Assembly: GCA_019648995.1 (NCBI GenBank)
Contig: BLXT01002056.1
Span: 3,629,535 to 3,692,763 of the forward strand
Direction of reading: 5' to 3'
DNA: 63,229 nt
Source: Plakobranchus ocellatus
Lineage: Eukaryota > Mollusca > Gastropoda > Plakobranchidae
Numbering within the stretch: the stretch's first letter is position 1; each line of letters starts with the position of its first letter. The translations under genes were made by a program, and so were the position numbers. Below the pieces are notes generated by a model. The model was given only the letters and a program-made list of their open reading frames with translations. It was not told the DNA's origin and searched no databases. Below are positions 35,101 through 50,580 of this stretch, in pieces.

Positions 35101-38100
35101 AAATGGTCGAATGTGTCAAATGACAGAAATTGCTACCGACACTTTAACTAGTTTCTCTCAGGCAAAATGAAGTTTTGGCAGATCTCTAAATTTGTTCACA
35201 AGTGAAAATATATACTATAAGCTCTATTATATATGCTCATAAAGTCAGATAACAATTGTTACACTGTATTTAAATGGCTTCTTCCTTTTACAGAGGACCT
35301 AATAAGAATTTGATACAGCAATCTTTCTACCTCACAAAAACAACATAAAATTTGCTTGGTACTGTAGGCTTAACAAGCCCAAGAGACTCAAATTCTAAGT
35401 AAAACATGAACGTTTTGGCTTCCATACTGTTAAGCGAGAAAAAACTTCTTAACATCTATGTTTTAAAAAGTAGTGCTTTTTCGACATATGTTAGCAATAG
35501 GCTTAAGCCGATTTTTAATTTGGAATAAAAAATGCCTGTGACATTCCAAATATAAAATATCCTATCATGAAACAGCACTTTTTTACCTTGAGCAATAAGC
35601 ACTGAAAAATATAGCATTTCATTATTATAGAGACATTTATCCAGAGAAACTTCATTTGTTTTTAAAAACAAACACATGTTCGAGATTAATGATCTGACAG
35701 TAAAGACAAATGTTATCTTTTGTAGTATTAAAATATTTTTTACTGTTTATCGAACTTGATAAATGCATCTGTACTTACTCATCTCCAATCTTTTGAATTT
35801 CAAACAATCCACATTGGGTACCAATATCTTCCTCCTTGAGCTCATCAGTGCGGTTGGCAATGGTAGCCCCACAGGCTCTGAGGAAGACAGAAAGATTGAA
35901 ATTCACAACTTATTGAGTCTAGATTTATGTTGTGGTTATGCCTTGTTTACTTGTAATATTTGGTCAGATTCTGAATAGACCTAGATTAAACTTATTTTCA
36001 GTGTAAATATACCATTATTGTTTTAGCTTTATTTACCTTTTTGATCTAGGGATTTCTAGAAGGTTCTCAATGGTGTGAAAACATTGTTTACAAGAAAATG
36101 TAAGATTGTATTCTGATGACACGATAGGTGTATCATGTTTATGTATAAAAGGGGGAAATAAAAGGGAGTATTTGATTGCTCAATATTTTTAGCTAACCGT
36201 GATTATTTAAGTGTAAATTCTACCCTTTTCTAGAATGGATTGTTTCATATTGACTGATTAAGCCTGTGGATATCGCATAATTAGTATTTTCTAGGCCCTG
36301 AAGATGTTGGGTATAAAAAAAGCTGTGTGATATTGTTGAGGAAGCTTGCAGAGTTAGTGTCTTGAGCTTCGTAAGAATACAAAAACTGTTTTTTATTTTA
36401 TTACAAAATCCACCATTTGGACATCAGTGCAATTTTTGTGGATCCATCTAGTTTTTTTTTCAGGTAACGCACGGCTATTATAGATGTGTATGTGTTCTCA
36501 GTAACCTACAGTCTCACTATTTCTGGTGCCTTTAACTTTTAATGTGAGTGGAAAAAAAGCACTTGTTTGACGAATATAGAAGCTTGACCTATAAGCTATA
36601 ATAAAAAAAAAATTTCAGCAAAATTAGTAATGTTTGAAATTTGACATGTCACAAAAGGTGGACACCAATTCCATTTAAATCCATATTTCATTACATAATC
36701 GACTCTGATTTTTAACAAAAAATCCACAGAATTGGCCACCTCTTATTGTCTTTCTTAATACACACTGAAAGGGACAAGTGAGGCTTTCCTACCTGGCAAT
36801 TCGATTGTTGTCTGATTTGCGCACACGTCGCAAAACACTGATGTTAGCCTTGACCAAATAGTGCTGTGCTAGATCAGATACACCTTTCTCTGTGATCACT
36901 AGATCTGGCCTCAGAGCAATAACCTCATTGCAAATCTTTTCAATGTACTCCTCTTCCAGCTTCAGGATTTTCCTGGATAGGAATGTGTAACAATTTGAAA
37001 CCCGTTAAGAAGATGAGGACAAACATACTCTCATGGATCCAAATAAAAAGAAATAAATCTTTTTTTTAATAAAGAATGGGACAAACAGAGGCTAAAAAAG
37101 CTTCATACTAATTAACTAGCCTATCAGCATCTTTCAAGTAAAGATCAGAGACAAGCATATTTCAACCTCTGAAATGTCTTAAATCTTTCAGTTTGATGGA
37201 TAGGAAAGGAAATTTGATTTAAACAAACAGATCCTGACCCTCCAATGTCACAAAAAGTAACTGCAAAGCCTCAATGAATCCTCCTGACTACAGTGAACCT
37301 TACATCCAAAAAAAAAAAAAAAAACAAACTTTGGGGCATTCATATAATTTTGTTACAGCTGAGGTTGGTTCTATGTATAAGAGAACTATAAAAGCTACAC
37401 AAATTTCAAGCCCAAGCCTAACATACTTACCAGTTAGTTATATATTGGTAAGGTTTATGAGTTACACTTCTTCCTAAATTTTTCCTTTTCATTCTTCCCT
37501 TTCTTTAACTGGATGATTAACAATGTCTTTTCCCCAAAAATACATTGTACAGTGTCTGCTCATCACTAGGTTGAGGCCTCTTCATAGCTATCAACTACAT
37601 TCCTTCCTATCACCTTCAGTACATTTTGCACATGACAGATGGAATGAGGCTTTACTCACACACATCTATCCCCCTTCTAAACCAACTCCTATCTCAGTCT
37701 CAGCTGCACACTGTACATAAAGGGAGGGTCTATATAAAAGGTGAAAAAAAATATACTTGAGTTTGCAATTTGGTTAATGATCAAGTCCATGTTTATCCTG
37801 AGATTGAACTGTTCAATCACAAATACAGTCACTATAGCAAAGAAAAAACAAGTGGGAACAGAAAAGCATTTGGTCATAAGCAAAGTTCTGGTCGGATCTA
37901 ATGTTGGATGCAAGGCCCATCTTATAACCTTTATTCACTAACCCTGGAAGCTTTATTTTCCATGAAACTGCTAAGGTTGCACTAAATTTAGAGAGTTTAA
38001 ATCGTAGCAAAATGAACTATGCATTTAAAATAAAGCATTTTGACTTACGAGAAATCTGCCTCTTGAGTAATTTCTATATTGGTCTGAAAACAAGAAATAA

Positions 38101-40597
38101 ATTTTAAGATGACGGGCACAACAAAAAAACACACATACACACACAAAAAAATTATATTGACTATTTTACTCAGTGTTCACACATTTCTGCAAAATAAAAA
38201 TTCCACAGTTCATATCAGAAGTTCAATACAGAAAATGGGTTGACCATAAGCATTACTGGCTGGTTTATTGATAAAGGAAGCGTAATGCAGTTCCCTTGCA
38301 CAGTGGGTTGAATAAAATTATGAAATGACGACCTTTTATCAGGTCATATCGATCATGATAATACACAATAATATTTAGACCAAGTGTTGTTGATATCAGA
38401 TAAATCCAAAAAATAAAATGAAAGAGGGTTTCTCTTTCCTTGTCCACCAAGACCGAAGTATCAACCAAATTTTAGCAATAGCCTGTAGTGTAATACTATT
38501 TATAGCCGTTCATAAAAAATTTTTTTCTGGGCAAAACAGAAAGATGACAGTATGCTTCTTTATTTCAAAAAATAGACTTTCACCATTGTTCTCCTTTTTC
38601 ACTCTCAGGCTAACTCAAGGCCCAATTTCCCAATGAAGGCCTTGCTCCCAATCTCCACTGGCCGGCAGCAACTAACAAATTAAGATTGGCCGACATTCCA
38701 GCCACAGCCACCAAACTTGCATTCATTTAAAATGGGACGAACTCAAAGCATCGAAAGCAGAGGAACTGAAAAAGCCTTCAGAACAAAAGCAATCACAAAG
38801 TGGTGGCAAGACTTTTTTTTTTTTAAATACTCTAGATTTCAGGCAAGGTCACTGCTTTTGAGTTACTTCATTGATTGTAGGGGCACTATATGCATATCCA
38901 TCAGCGACCCATCCAAAAGCATCTATGTCGTGAGTCGGTTTCATTATGCACATCTAAACCGTGAAATGTATTAATAACAGAAAGGCTGCTCCATTCTATG
39001 CACAATTATGAATTATGAAACTCAAATCAATTTTTGAATCATACCTTTTTCAATGGATGAATTGAAGAGGAACAATAATATTAACATCGTTAATGGTAAA
39101 ATTACACATGTTGATATCGTATTGACCCAAGTCATAAAAAAATGAGAAAGGATTTTTCCATAATCGTCCCCGAAAAAATTAAAGGGTCTTCACCAGAATT
39201 TTTCATAATACGGCAAAACAGAGTGCTAGCAGGTCTTCTTTTTTTTTTTCTGTAAAATAAGCACCCAATGTATGCTTGTCATTTTTTACCCTCAAGCAAT
39301 AGTACTTAGTTGCTAATGCAACTGTCGTCACCAAACCATTATTCTACAAACATATTGCTTTTTTACTACTGGTTCTAATATTGCTTTTCTATTGCTACCA
39401 TTGCAACAACTACTGCAATTATCACTGTACCTACAAATAATACTGCATAGTTTTGTTCCACTACTAATGCTACCAATGTTGTTTGTCACTATGGGCTTGA
39501 CAACTCTTTTCAACAATGATTCTTGAAAAATGTGTAGTCATATTTATAAAAAAAATGCTTCTCCAATTGATTGTGTCAAAAAAGAAAAGGACTGAAAATT
39601 TTGGATGGCAAAAACTAAAGGAAATGAGAATTATAGAAGCTTAAAAGGCACAAAATAACTGAAATGCAAAACACTGATTTTGAACACAAAAATTAGTTCT
39701 TTAAACTATGCCACAGTAAAAACCAATACTTCAAATCTGTTAAAAAAAAAAATTCAATCTATGCTAAAACAAACAAAAAAGAAAAAAAAAATTTGTACTC
39801 TGGAACAAAAAAAAAATTCATTGTACTGTTTATATTTAATTCCATTTATCAAAGCATTGTATATATCGTTATGCTTTTTCAGGATATTTGAAAAGGATTC
39901 AAAGTTTTGAAGCAATTATCCATCTTACCTTACAATTTATTTATTTATTTATTATATTTATTTTTAAGAATTTTCAACTTTGAATTTCAATAATTTTCAA
40001 TAATTTCATAATGTGTACAAACTCTGTTTATTGAAAAACCAATATCAAATTAAAACAATGAATCAATAGCCAAATCTTGTACTTACCACACTTTCTCCTT
40101 TTTTGTACTCCATGTTACAATCAAGAAGTAAAATTCTGGGATTTTCTATGCGTCTGAAAAGAAAATATATATAATACTTTTATACAATTTGATTAATGTT
40201 TTTTATATATATTAAGCAAAGCATCATATTGTTTGATCAAGGTGTCCTAAAAACCTTGATAGAAAAACATGAACACTCAATAAAAAAAATGGACCATGTT
40301 AAAAAAAACTCATTCCATTTAAATCCTTAATGCCACATATATATGTAGAATCCAGTTATTATTATAGCTTCTTTTTAAAAAGGACATTTCCACTTTCACA
40401 CACATATGGCATTAAAACATACCATAGCATCCACTACACAGCATTCATTTTATATATTATATAATGATATTTATAGGCCTACCCTACAATTTAGGAGTCA
40501 GGGAGCAACAGAGAGAGACACACATAGAGTAACAGAGGGAGACAACGAGAGAGAGAGAGTAGTCAGAATGGGAGAAAGAGTGAGAGTGGAAGAGAAT

Positions 40598-40661
<64 letters not shown>

Positions 40662-43600
40662 GTGTGAAAGTAAATCAGGCAGATAAGAATTTTGCTGAAA
40701 AAAACGGACTTAATATGTAAATAATGAATTAATGAGACAAGATGCTTAAAAAATTCCAAACACTGAACAAATTTGTTTTAAAGGGAACACTTGGCAGCTA
40801 TGGTAAAATAAATCATCTTGCTTAAAAATGGGATGGGTATTGAAGCTGTTTCTTTTAAAGAGTCTCCTTGCTTAAAATTTAAGTGAACTGGATATTTGAT
40901 ATCAGTGGTGTACTGGACAGAATCATTCTGAAAAGAACAGGATTTTTTTCACAAATAAAGATAAGCCAGAAAGCAGTCCAAAACTGGAAAAAAAGAAAAT
41001 ATGAGCAGACTGCTGTAAAATTCTTCAAATTTAGTTGGGATAATTCATTATCCAGTCAAAAATGTCTTTTTAAAAGTTTAGAAAAGATCACCTTCTCATT
41101 TTTGGGTGGGTGACATCTTTATTGATCATTACACCTTTCAATACTTTTGAGTCCTCAAGCAATCCACCAGGAATCTTGAAAGAAAAAAAGTAATTGATAA
41201 GAGTTACAACATAAGAGATGTCTGTCTTAATTGAATTAGTATTTACCAAGGTTACATAAAAAATATTTTTTGTACAAAAAATCCCACTTAAAAAAGAAGA
41301 GTAGCCGAGGTAAAAGATTGTGATATTGAGAGAAAACAGCCATGAAAGACTACATACTCTTGTTTAACATAAGATATGAGGAAAGAGGTTCAAATAAGAA
41401 AGCAGTAAGTTTTTCTTTCCTTTTTCAATCAAATGCACGGATGGGCAAATACACTTGCCCACCCATCCATGGCAGGTAAAAATATCTCTCGGCAACTGGA
41501 TCTCTTAATTTTCTGGTCTGATGGGCGACTGAAAAATAGGCAAAAAAAGGTGTTTGCAGGGCAGTGTTAGGATCAACCAAATGCATTTGAAGCTCTCTCT
41601 CAGACTTGTCTCAAACTTGCACAGCGCCATCTTTGTAGCAACTTATTGATCTATGAAGTAGCTTTTCAAGGAGAGTTTTCCTCGGAGGTGGATTAATCTG
41701 TATTAACTTTATTTAATTGTGTAACAGCTCTATCTCATAACGCTTAGCAGATTACTTTGTATTGTGGACATTTGTATTTGGCTCACCTCATATTTATCTG
41801 TCTTCTTCTTTATGTGACTTTCCTATTTCTTTTTATATTTATCTGTTTATGATAATATAGTTTTTTCTGTCACCTATCCCCAGTGTTCTGCCTTTTAATT
41901 ATGTGAACCTCGATGTAATTAGGTTATTTACTGTGGTTGTTGTTTACGTTGTGTGTAGCCGTTGACAGGCTGTGTTTGCCTCCAACACAACATATAAGAA
42001 AGGCTGAGACTGGCTACAGTTTGATGGTACTCAAAATCTTATGTACTGCTGAGAGAGTCATAGAGAGGGCCGCGCAAAATTTGAGCCAGTTTCTTCGAGA
42101 TTTGTGACTGAGGCTGACAAATTTTAGTTAGAAAATGTCAAGATTACATATGTAGCTAAGTAAATTAGTATTGAAATTAAAAATACAAGAGGGAAAAAAA
42201 ACTCAAAACAGGCTTTTAATTGCAATACTGAAGCTTGATTTGATAAAGTAGATCTGAATTCTCCACTACTCAAGCCAATGGATTGATGTAACTTTATTTG
42301 TAAATAAAATAAAATATTAATCACAAAATAAAACAAATGAATCAAAATTTGTGAAGCGAAAATTGAATTTTGACCTAAAAATTGTCTTTTGAAGTGCAAT
42401 GCCTGCAACCTTGTAAAGGTAGGCAACTCTGCTTGGGTTAATAATTGCAATGAAGACTTACAACTTTTGGCGTACACTACACTCACCTTCTCCACTTTGG
42501 CATAGCGCTTTATATCAATTTCACGCTTATTATTTTCCTCTATAGCCACAGTTGCAGTTGCATCCAAAGCTATAGCACATGCAAGGTCCATCCTACAGCA
42601 ATCAAAAACCAGATAAAAATAAAACTACATTTTTGGGAGTAAATTTGTTGCTGACATTTGATAACAATAAAAAAATCAGTTTCATCTGCAGTAAAATACA
42701 ATTTGATATTAAAAAACATAATTAACAGCGGCAGACCTGCTAACTGAACAAAATCGAAAAGACCAGTCCGGATGGGTAAAAGAGGCTAAAAACAATTTTT
42801 CCTTCAGTCTAGATTTATCATACTAGTCTACTTAAGATGTGGTTTTGAGTTTTGTCTTTACTTGATATATGAGCATTTGAAATAATTCCAATTCAGAAAA
42901 GTACAAATTTGAAAGCTATTATAAATGCAGTAACTCAAACAAGCTTTCATAATGGTGTTCAAATGCCCCTGGATAAAGTTCATTAAAGGCAAAGGTTATT
43001 TTTTTTGCAATTCTACACTCGATTCCATTATTTTGTGATCTGGACACTGCATTTGAATTTTTAAAAGTAAGTCATCAATTACTAGTTTAATCTTTAAAAG
43101 CCAGTTTTATCTTGCTCAGCCAGACACTTTCTACAAACTTATCTAAAGGAATTAAATTAACCTCGTAAACTACAAAACTGAACACAGAAATGCATGAAAA
43201 GCATTGGAATTTCCAATATCAATAATCAAGACACAAGACCAATATGCAAATGCTGTAGAAACGTTAGTCTAAGTAAAAAAACAACTATCTGATCCAACAA
43301 TCTAGATAACAGGGGGCTGTTCTGATATAATCTTACCTTTTTTGGGGACTTTTTACCCCCCCCCCCCCCCCCCNNCCCCCCCCCCCCCCCCCCCTCCTTC
43401 CCCAAATATAAGAATTGTATGACATTTATGTCTATGTTACAATCTTGCTCCATACTTTACATACGTATTCATGAAAAATATGCATATATGCAATTCTGCA
43501 TTCACTCAGAAATAGAGTGGATCATTCAAACTGGCAAAAATGCAAACTCAACAATTCAATATATAGGGTCATAATACTGTACCCTATAATACAGGGCACT

Positions 43601-46600
43601 ATAGAAATTATTCCAGTATTAGACAGGAATAGGTCTGACGACAAAATTCCTAAATGCACTATACTTTGTAAATCTGTTTTTGTGGTACTACCTAAAACAT
43701 CAAGAGCAACAGAATGTGAATTTCATAGAGGAATCAGTTTAATGGCCATTTTATAAAAGTCTTGTGTGTTTTGATACATAGAATGCACAAGAGTCTTAGA
43801 CCAGAAATATAAGCAAGAAGCCTGATGAAAGGACTTAAGTCATGACATTCACTTTATGCCTATTCATAGGTGTATAGAAATCCAAAAAGATCTCCATCCC
43901 TGTTGCATTGATTATTCTGAGGTATTTGACAAAGTAAAACACAAAGTGAAATCTTATAAGCTAGAAAAATTAGATATTGATGGGAAGGATTTGAGAATAA
44001 TTTTTTGGGATCAAACTACAACTGTGAGAAATGAAGGAGAACACTCATTTCAAATCCATTTAAAGAAATGTGAGGCAGCAATGTGTAATGTCTCCTGATC
44101 ATTCAAAGTACATGGACATTTTTAGTGAAATGATTTTACGGAATAAGAAGATATTTCAAAATAAAAAGTAAATGGTGAAAATCTTAATAACCTTAGGTAT
44201 GCAAATGATAGTTTTAATCGCAGAATCTGATGAGCAACTCAAAGACTTGTAGGTAATGTAGGTTTAGAGAGAAAAAAAAAAAAAAAATGGGCCCGTCTTT
44301 GAATAAGAAAAGAAAAAAAAAGAAATGGAATGCATGGTAATTGCAAAGAAAAAAGGATAAAAAAAATCAAACATGTTACAAAATTCAAATATCTTGGCTA
44401 CCTGATGTCATCAGATGGCAGAAGCACAAGTGAAATAAATAAAAGAATAGCCATGGCCAAAAACAACGTCTAAAAATGAAACCAATACTGGCGAACAGAC
44501 ATATAAGTACGAAGACCAAAATAAGGGTAATGAAAACATATATAAATATATCATTGCCGCCATGATAAGATCTGATAACCACCACAATCAACTTTTTGAG
44601 AAGGAAAAGCTACTTTATTTTATGCGATGTTACGATTGTGTTCATTGTAGTCTTTGCCATTTTTCTTCCATAATCTATAAGCCTTTTTAATATAAAAAAA
44701 CTAAAAAAAAAAAAAAAAGGTAAATGATAATGCAGTTTAAAAGTCATAAATAATTTCAAGTTTCATAATTCTTATTTGATTTTTATGCTGTGATAAAATC
44801 GAATGAGCACCGTAGCTATCGCTCAGCCAACTTCATGATCGTCAAACTGGCACNNNNNNNNNNNNNNNNNNNNNNNNNNNNNNNNNNNNNNNNNNNNNNN
44901 NNNNNNNNNNNNNNNNNNNNNNNNNNNNNNNNNNNNNNNNNNNNNNNNNNNNNNNNNNNNNNNNNNNNNNNNNNNNNNNNNNNNNNNNNNNNNNNNNNNN
45001 NNNNNNNNNNNNNNNNNNNNNNNNNNNNNNNNNNNNNNNNNNNNNNNTTTTAGCAGGGCAGCCCGGAAAACGGAATTTATAGGCGTTCACCGGGATTTTT
45101 CCCGGCGAAAACGGAAAGTTGGCAGGTCTGCTCAGGTATGCAAATGATAGTTTTAATCGCAGAATCTGATGAGCAACTCAAAGACTGGTAGGTAATGTAG
45201 GTTTAGAGAGCAAAAAAAAAATGGGCCCGTCTTTGAATAAGAAAAGAAAAAAAAAGAAATGGAATGCATGATAATTGCAAAGAAAAAGGATAAAAAAATC
45301 AAACATGTTACAAAATTCAAATATCTTGGCTACCTGATCGTCATCAGATGGCAGAAGCACAAGTGAAATAAATAAAAAAATAGCCATGGCCAAAAACAAC
45401 GTCTAAAAATGAAACCAATACTGGCGAACAGACATATAAGTATGGAGACCAAAATAAGGGTAATGAAAACATATATAAATATATCATTGCCGCAATGATA
45501 AGATCTGATAACCACCACAATCAACTTTTTGAGAAGGAAAAGCTTGTTTATTTTATGCAATGTTAAGATTGTGTTCATTGTAGTCTTTGCCATTTTTCTT
45601 CCATAATCTATAAGCCTTTTTAATACAAAAAAAAAAAAAAAAAAAAAAGGTAAATGATAATGCTGTTTAAAAGTCATAAATAATTTCAAGTTTCATAACT
45701 CTTATTTGATTTTTATGCTGTGATAAAATCGAATGAGCACCGTAGCTATCGCTCAGCCAACTTCATGATCGTCAAACTGGCACTGATCTGTACTATGACA
45801 TAGCAATGTATAGATTGTGCTTGGTTGAATGGTTATTAGTGGGATCAGAAGCAATGTTCTAAACAAGCCGACTTTCTTTTCTAAAGTAATTATTACCTGT
45901 TACAGAAATTTACCAATAAATTTGGACCTCTCCTTTTAGCCAGACATTTTTTAAATGGATTGTGTACATAAATTTTAAACTATCTCTTGCAACCTCTCAG
46001 GGAGGTTGGAGTAGGATTTTGTGCAGAATAAGTGTTTGAGTGGGGGTTTTCCTGGCAGAGTTTTAAAAATTTGTGGATTTTTCATTCATTTTTTACAATC
46101 TTATGTTTTGAATGGTAGCAAAACTGAGACCTAAGAGAAAATTACTTATATAAAAGCTGGTAATCTTTTCCGATGACAATAAGTTCTTGCAGATGTTACT
46201 ACATGTATTTGGTTTTGGAATTTTCAAACATTCTTTGTGCAACTGCCTTGGTCCTTCAGTTTTCCCGCTGGCATTGTCTTGGAAGTCATCTTTTAAACCT
46301 AAGCTTGTATGGATAGGTTTCATCTCACCATTGACCTCTGGGGTGTACTTTAAGCAGTGAACATGAGTCACAATGGGATCTCCAAATTTTTTATGAGGCC
46401 TTATTGTGTTGTAAGGACCAGGGTTAGGTCTATTACTGGCTGATTTGATAACATCTACATAATTGTATGGAACATTGATGGTCCTCCCTTAAAGTGTTCT
46501 TTTATGCCCAGGCACCAGGTATTTGTGTTAAATTGTCGTATCAATGTATTAGAAAATTGTTGAGAAGCATTAGATAAAACAAGTTTACTGTTTTGATTTG

Positions 46601-49600
46601 TGAAGCTGTTAGACTGATTCATGTATGCTAAAAATAGTTAGTTCCCTCTTTTAATTGTGCTTTTTTTTAATTAAGTGGTCATTTTTTTCTTTTTTTTTTT
46701 CTTCACCACACAAAAGTGCAATATTGGTTCAAGCCTCCACCCCTTGCCCTTCTTTTACAGACTCAATGAGCTCTTAAGGCTCAACAGCTTCGCCTATTCA
46801 GAATGCTTTGGTCATATCTAATATTGCATTCAAAAGCTTTAATCTAGATTTAATTTTTAAAAATTGGGCTAGTTTTCTTGCTTAGATTAATAATAATATG
46901 AGTAGATCTAAGTTTTGAACTAATGGTGGAACCCTACTTCGATCTATATGTCAATCTTGTCTAGATGCCTAGGCCTATGGATATGAGAAATTATTATGAT
47001 ATAGATCTAGATTAAATCCCAAGCATGATTTTTGAGTCTGGTCTAAGCCCCAGAAAATTAAATACTGGTGGGTCCCTTTTATCCTAGTCCTATTTGACCT
47101 AATCCCCTTGTCATAGAAACTAAAACTGCACAATGAAGTCTTTCCCATTGGCTGTCAGAGCATAGCCTGCCTATACTAAGTATAGTCAATCAGAAGGATT
47201 TCTGTATCTAATATTATATTGAATAATCATCCTCAATAATATTTTAAAATGTATTAACACATTATTTAGCAATATAAAAAAAATTGAACTGCAATATCAA
47301 AAACAGATATGGGCTCAGAGGTTTAGCCCATATGTGTGAAAATTATCTGACAAAGAAAACTGGATGGTTGGCTTTTTAAAACTACAGTGGAAACCTCATG
47401 ATTCGAAGTGCCAGGGAATAGACCAAAACTTCAAATTATCAAAATAAAAGGGGCAAAAGTAGGGTCAAAGAAAATCACTATTAAACCTACATCTAGCACC
47501 CCATTTTCCTCCCCTCACCCTAGTTGACCCCTCTCCTCTCCCACACTGTTATTAATGGCACTCCTGGAATATGCCAGCTTTTTTAAAACTGTGATCGGCA
47601 CTGTTTTGGGAGTGGCGATAGGAAAGCAATTTTTTTTCCTTATTGTGTTTTGTGGCAATGTGGACTTTGAATCAACTTTCTTCGACTTTGAATAATGAGT
47701 TTGAATTCAACAAAGCCAAAGAAGAGAAAAAAATTGTCAGATCGCGAAAACTTCAATTTGTGAGAAATTCAAATAATCAAACTTCGGTTTTAGCAATTTC
47801 CACTGTAAAATGTAAAGAAGATGTACTCAGAGATGGGCACAACTCCCTCCCAAAAAATCCTGAGGTAGTAATATGTATGTATATACATACATACAATATA
47901 TATATAGTCAGTAGGAAAAAAAATCCGGAATTCAGGAAAAATCCTGAGAATGCCCATCTCTGTGTACTTCATTTCAGCAGAAGAACAAAAATCTGATTTT
48001 TATCATCAGCAAAAAAAAGTGTATATACGTACTTTTGATTAAAAAAAAAAAACAACACATTTTAATATGTAAAATGATATAGGTAGGCAGGTCTGCCACA
48101 GGCATGAGTGAGGAATGAGAAAGAGGGCAAAATGGAGAAGAGGAAGATGAGAAATTCCATGACTAAATCAGCAAACAACAGAGTGCCAGAAATATTGGTG
48201 CTAGTAACAAAATACAAAATGAGACATAAGAAGATATGGCATTACCCTCGCTTAAGAGCATCAATTTTGATACCACTGATGTTAAAGAGGAGCAATTTAC
48301 AATTTGAACTACCCAAAATCTTTATCTCACCATTTGCTAATAAACTTGGTTCCCAGGCAGCTTTTTATAATCTTGATCATCTCTTCTCTATTACTCACAT
48401 CAACTGGAGTACTAAAAGGAAAAAAAAATCAAACAAACATAAGTTCAAATAACAAAATATTCATCCTTTTCCTTACATCTAGCAAAGGATGTTTTAAAAA
48501 GTACAGATTCTGAAGTGTAAACAACTGAATATAATTAAAAAAACAAAAAAAAAAACATTATTTTCTTAATTCCCAAAAGCTCACTTATCACATTCCATGT
48601 TCTTTTGAAGAAAATAAAAACATACATACAATTCTTGTTTTTTAATATGGATCAGAACCTTTTCCATGTCAAGTAGTTCCAACTGCTGTGACCCTGTTCA
48701 CCAAGCGGCAGAGCATTTAAGATTTTTTTTTAATAATGGCCTAATTAATTCACTGGTTTGAATACACTATGTAGTTTTATTTAAAACCAGGCTTCAAGAC
48801 AGGAAATATATTTATTAACAAAATGCTGTATTGTTGTAGCCCCATTAACTTCACAGACTAAGCAAAAACTATTTTAACATTGAATTAGTTTTATTAGGTC
48901 ACACTGACCTAGAATCTGAATTAGTGAAGAGACACTTGAATAAAAAATGTAGATTCATTTTTTTAAGGACAAGTTAAAGAAAATTGTCTCCTCTGCATGA
49001 CGACATAGATCTCTAGAAGTGCAGTGTTTTCGTTTGTCAACAACCAGTCTTTCTTCGTTCCTCTTTCGCAGTTCTCAATCTATTTGTAAACTCCAAGAAG
49101 ACTCTACAGAGCTTGTAATATTGCCAATAAGCCACATATCCGGAATATTATTCAAAGGGGAGAAAAAAGTTTTCAAAGGAAATAAAATAGTATTATATTT
49201 CACATTTTGTATGTTTTAGACCGAATTTTATTTTACAAGTTTAATTGCAAACTAGACCTACACAATCATAAAGATCACTGTGTGTGGTAAACAGGCTTGC
49301 AAGACTGTTCTATATCTTTGTTGTTCTCTCTTTTATACACACACATTCATCCTTTCTTTGTTCTCTCTTTGTGCCTCTTTCATCTTCTTTTTCTCTCTCT
49401 CTTCTAGTCATGCACACACAAATTCACTCTCTCTCCCTCTCTATCTATCTACCTCTCAGACACAAATCCAGAGCTTTTGTTGTGTGATGCTAACATTGAT
49501 TAAAGGAAATAAATAAGTTTCATCTTACACAAAATCTCATGTGATTTTGATTAGATTTACAATTAACAATTTGAATTGCAAAATAGGCCCTCACGATCAT

Positions 49601-50547
49601 TAAGATCATTGTAGGTGGTAAACAAGATTTGTTATAATTGTTCTCATCATCTATCCTTTATTCCTATGCCCTCTCTTTCTCTCTCACACACAAGCATGCA
49701 CACACAGAATTTTGTTTTGCTTGCTATTCATTTATTTAGTTTTTCTTCTATTTGCTGAAATTAGTGCTTAAAAGAGTTAATGTCTGTAGTAGGCGATGTT
49801 TCACTTAGTCTGTAATGATTTGTTTCATTATTCACTTTCAAGAAATCTTGACACTCCTGTAACCTCCACACAAAAAAAAACCCCATAAAATTTTAAATCA
49901 GACTGTACTTGAAGCCCTTTACACTGACAGACATAAAATAATGTACTAATTATTTATGCCAAAATGTATGAAATAAATTTGTATGTCTTTAAGTACATTA
50001 ACCATAAACATATTTTATATGGAAAATCCCAACATGATCACAATTATTTCCTCATATACATTGCAGAAACAGGTGAACAAAATCCTTGAATTTTAAAGAA
50101 AAAATCTCTTGAATGATACTCTAAACTTTATGTTTTAGACCTTGCCTTTTGTATATATAAGCAGGTAAAAGACGGCACATTTTTGTCAATTGCAGGACAT
50201 TTCCTGTGCTGAGTGCAATGTGCAATAAGAGGCCTGGTGGCTGTCAAGTCTAATTACTGGCAGGTGATAAATCACTTCATACTGGAGCTGTGGCAAATTC
50301 ATAACGTCTCCTAAGCATGAAGTGGGTTACCACCCATTTTACAATCTAAATTCCGACTGTTATCATTATTGCAAGACACCGTGGAATTAATACTATTTTT
50401 AACTCAAACTCATTAATGCTGGCTAGAGCTTAAACAAATTTTTAATCAATTGTATAGTGAATTAATTTTTCCACACATCTCATAGGAGTCTTTTGTACAC
50501 ATAAATGATGGCAATCCCTATGTAGAACATGAGGGAATCAAGCCAAT

Positions 50548-50580
<33 letters not shown>

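Noticed and set aside
40406..40720. 104-codon plus-strand frame and its minus-strand mirror
   Set aside because: Both are translations of the (GA)n microsatellite (Arg-Glu or Leu-Ser repeats).
42124..42591. 155-codon minus-strand frame taken as one protein
   Set aside because: Only its first 35 codons are the CCT3 exon. The rest is read-through into the intron after a GTGAGT donor.
45908..45975. Candidate for the missing CCT3 exon (minus strand, ATTTATTG before GTAAAT)
   Set aside because: The phase and the encoded residues do not fit the family sequence ending TKxIxRW, and an in-phase open path is lacking.
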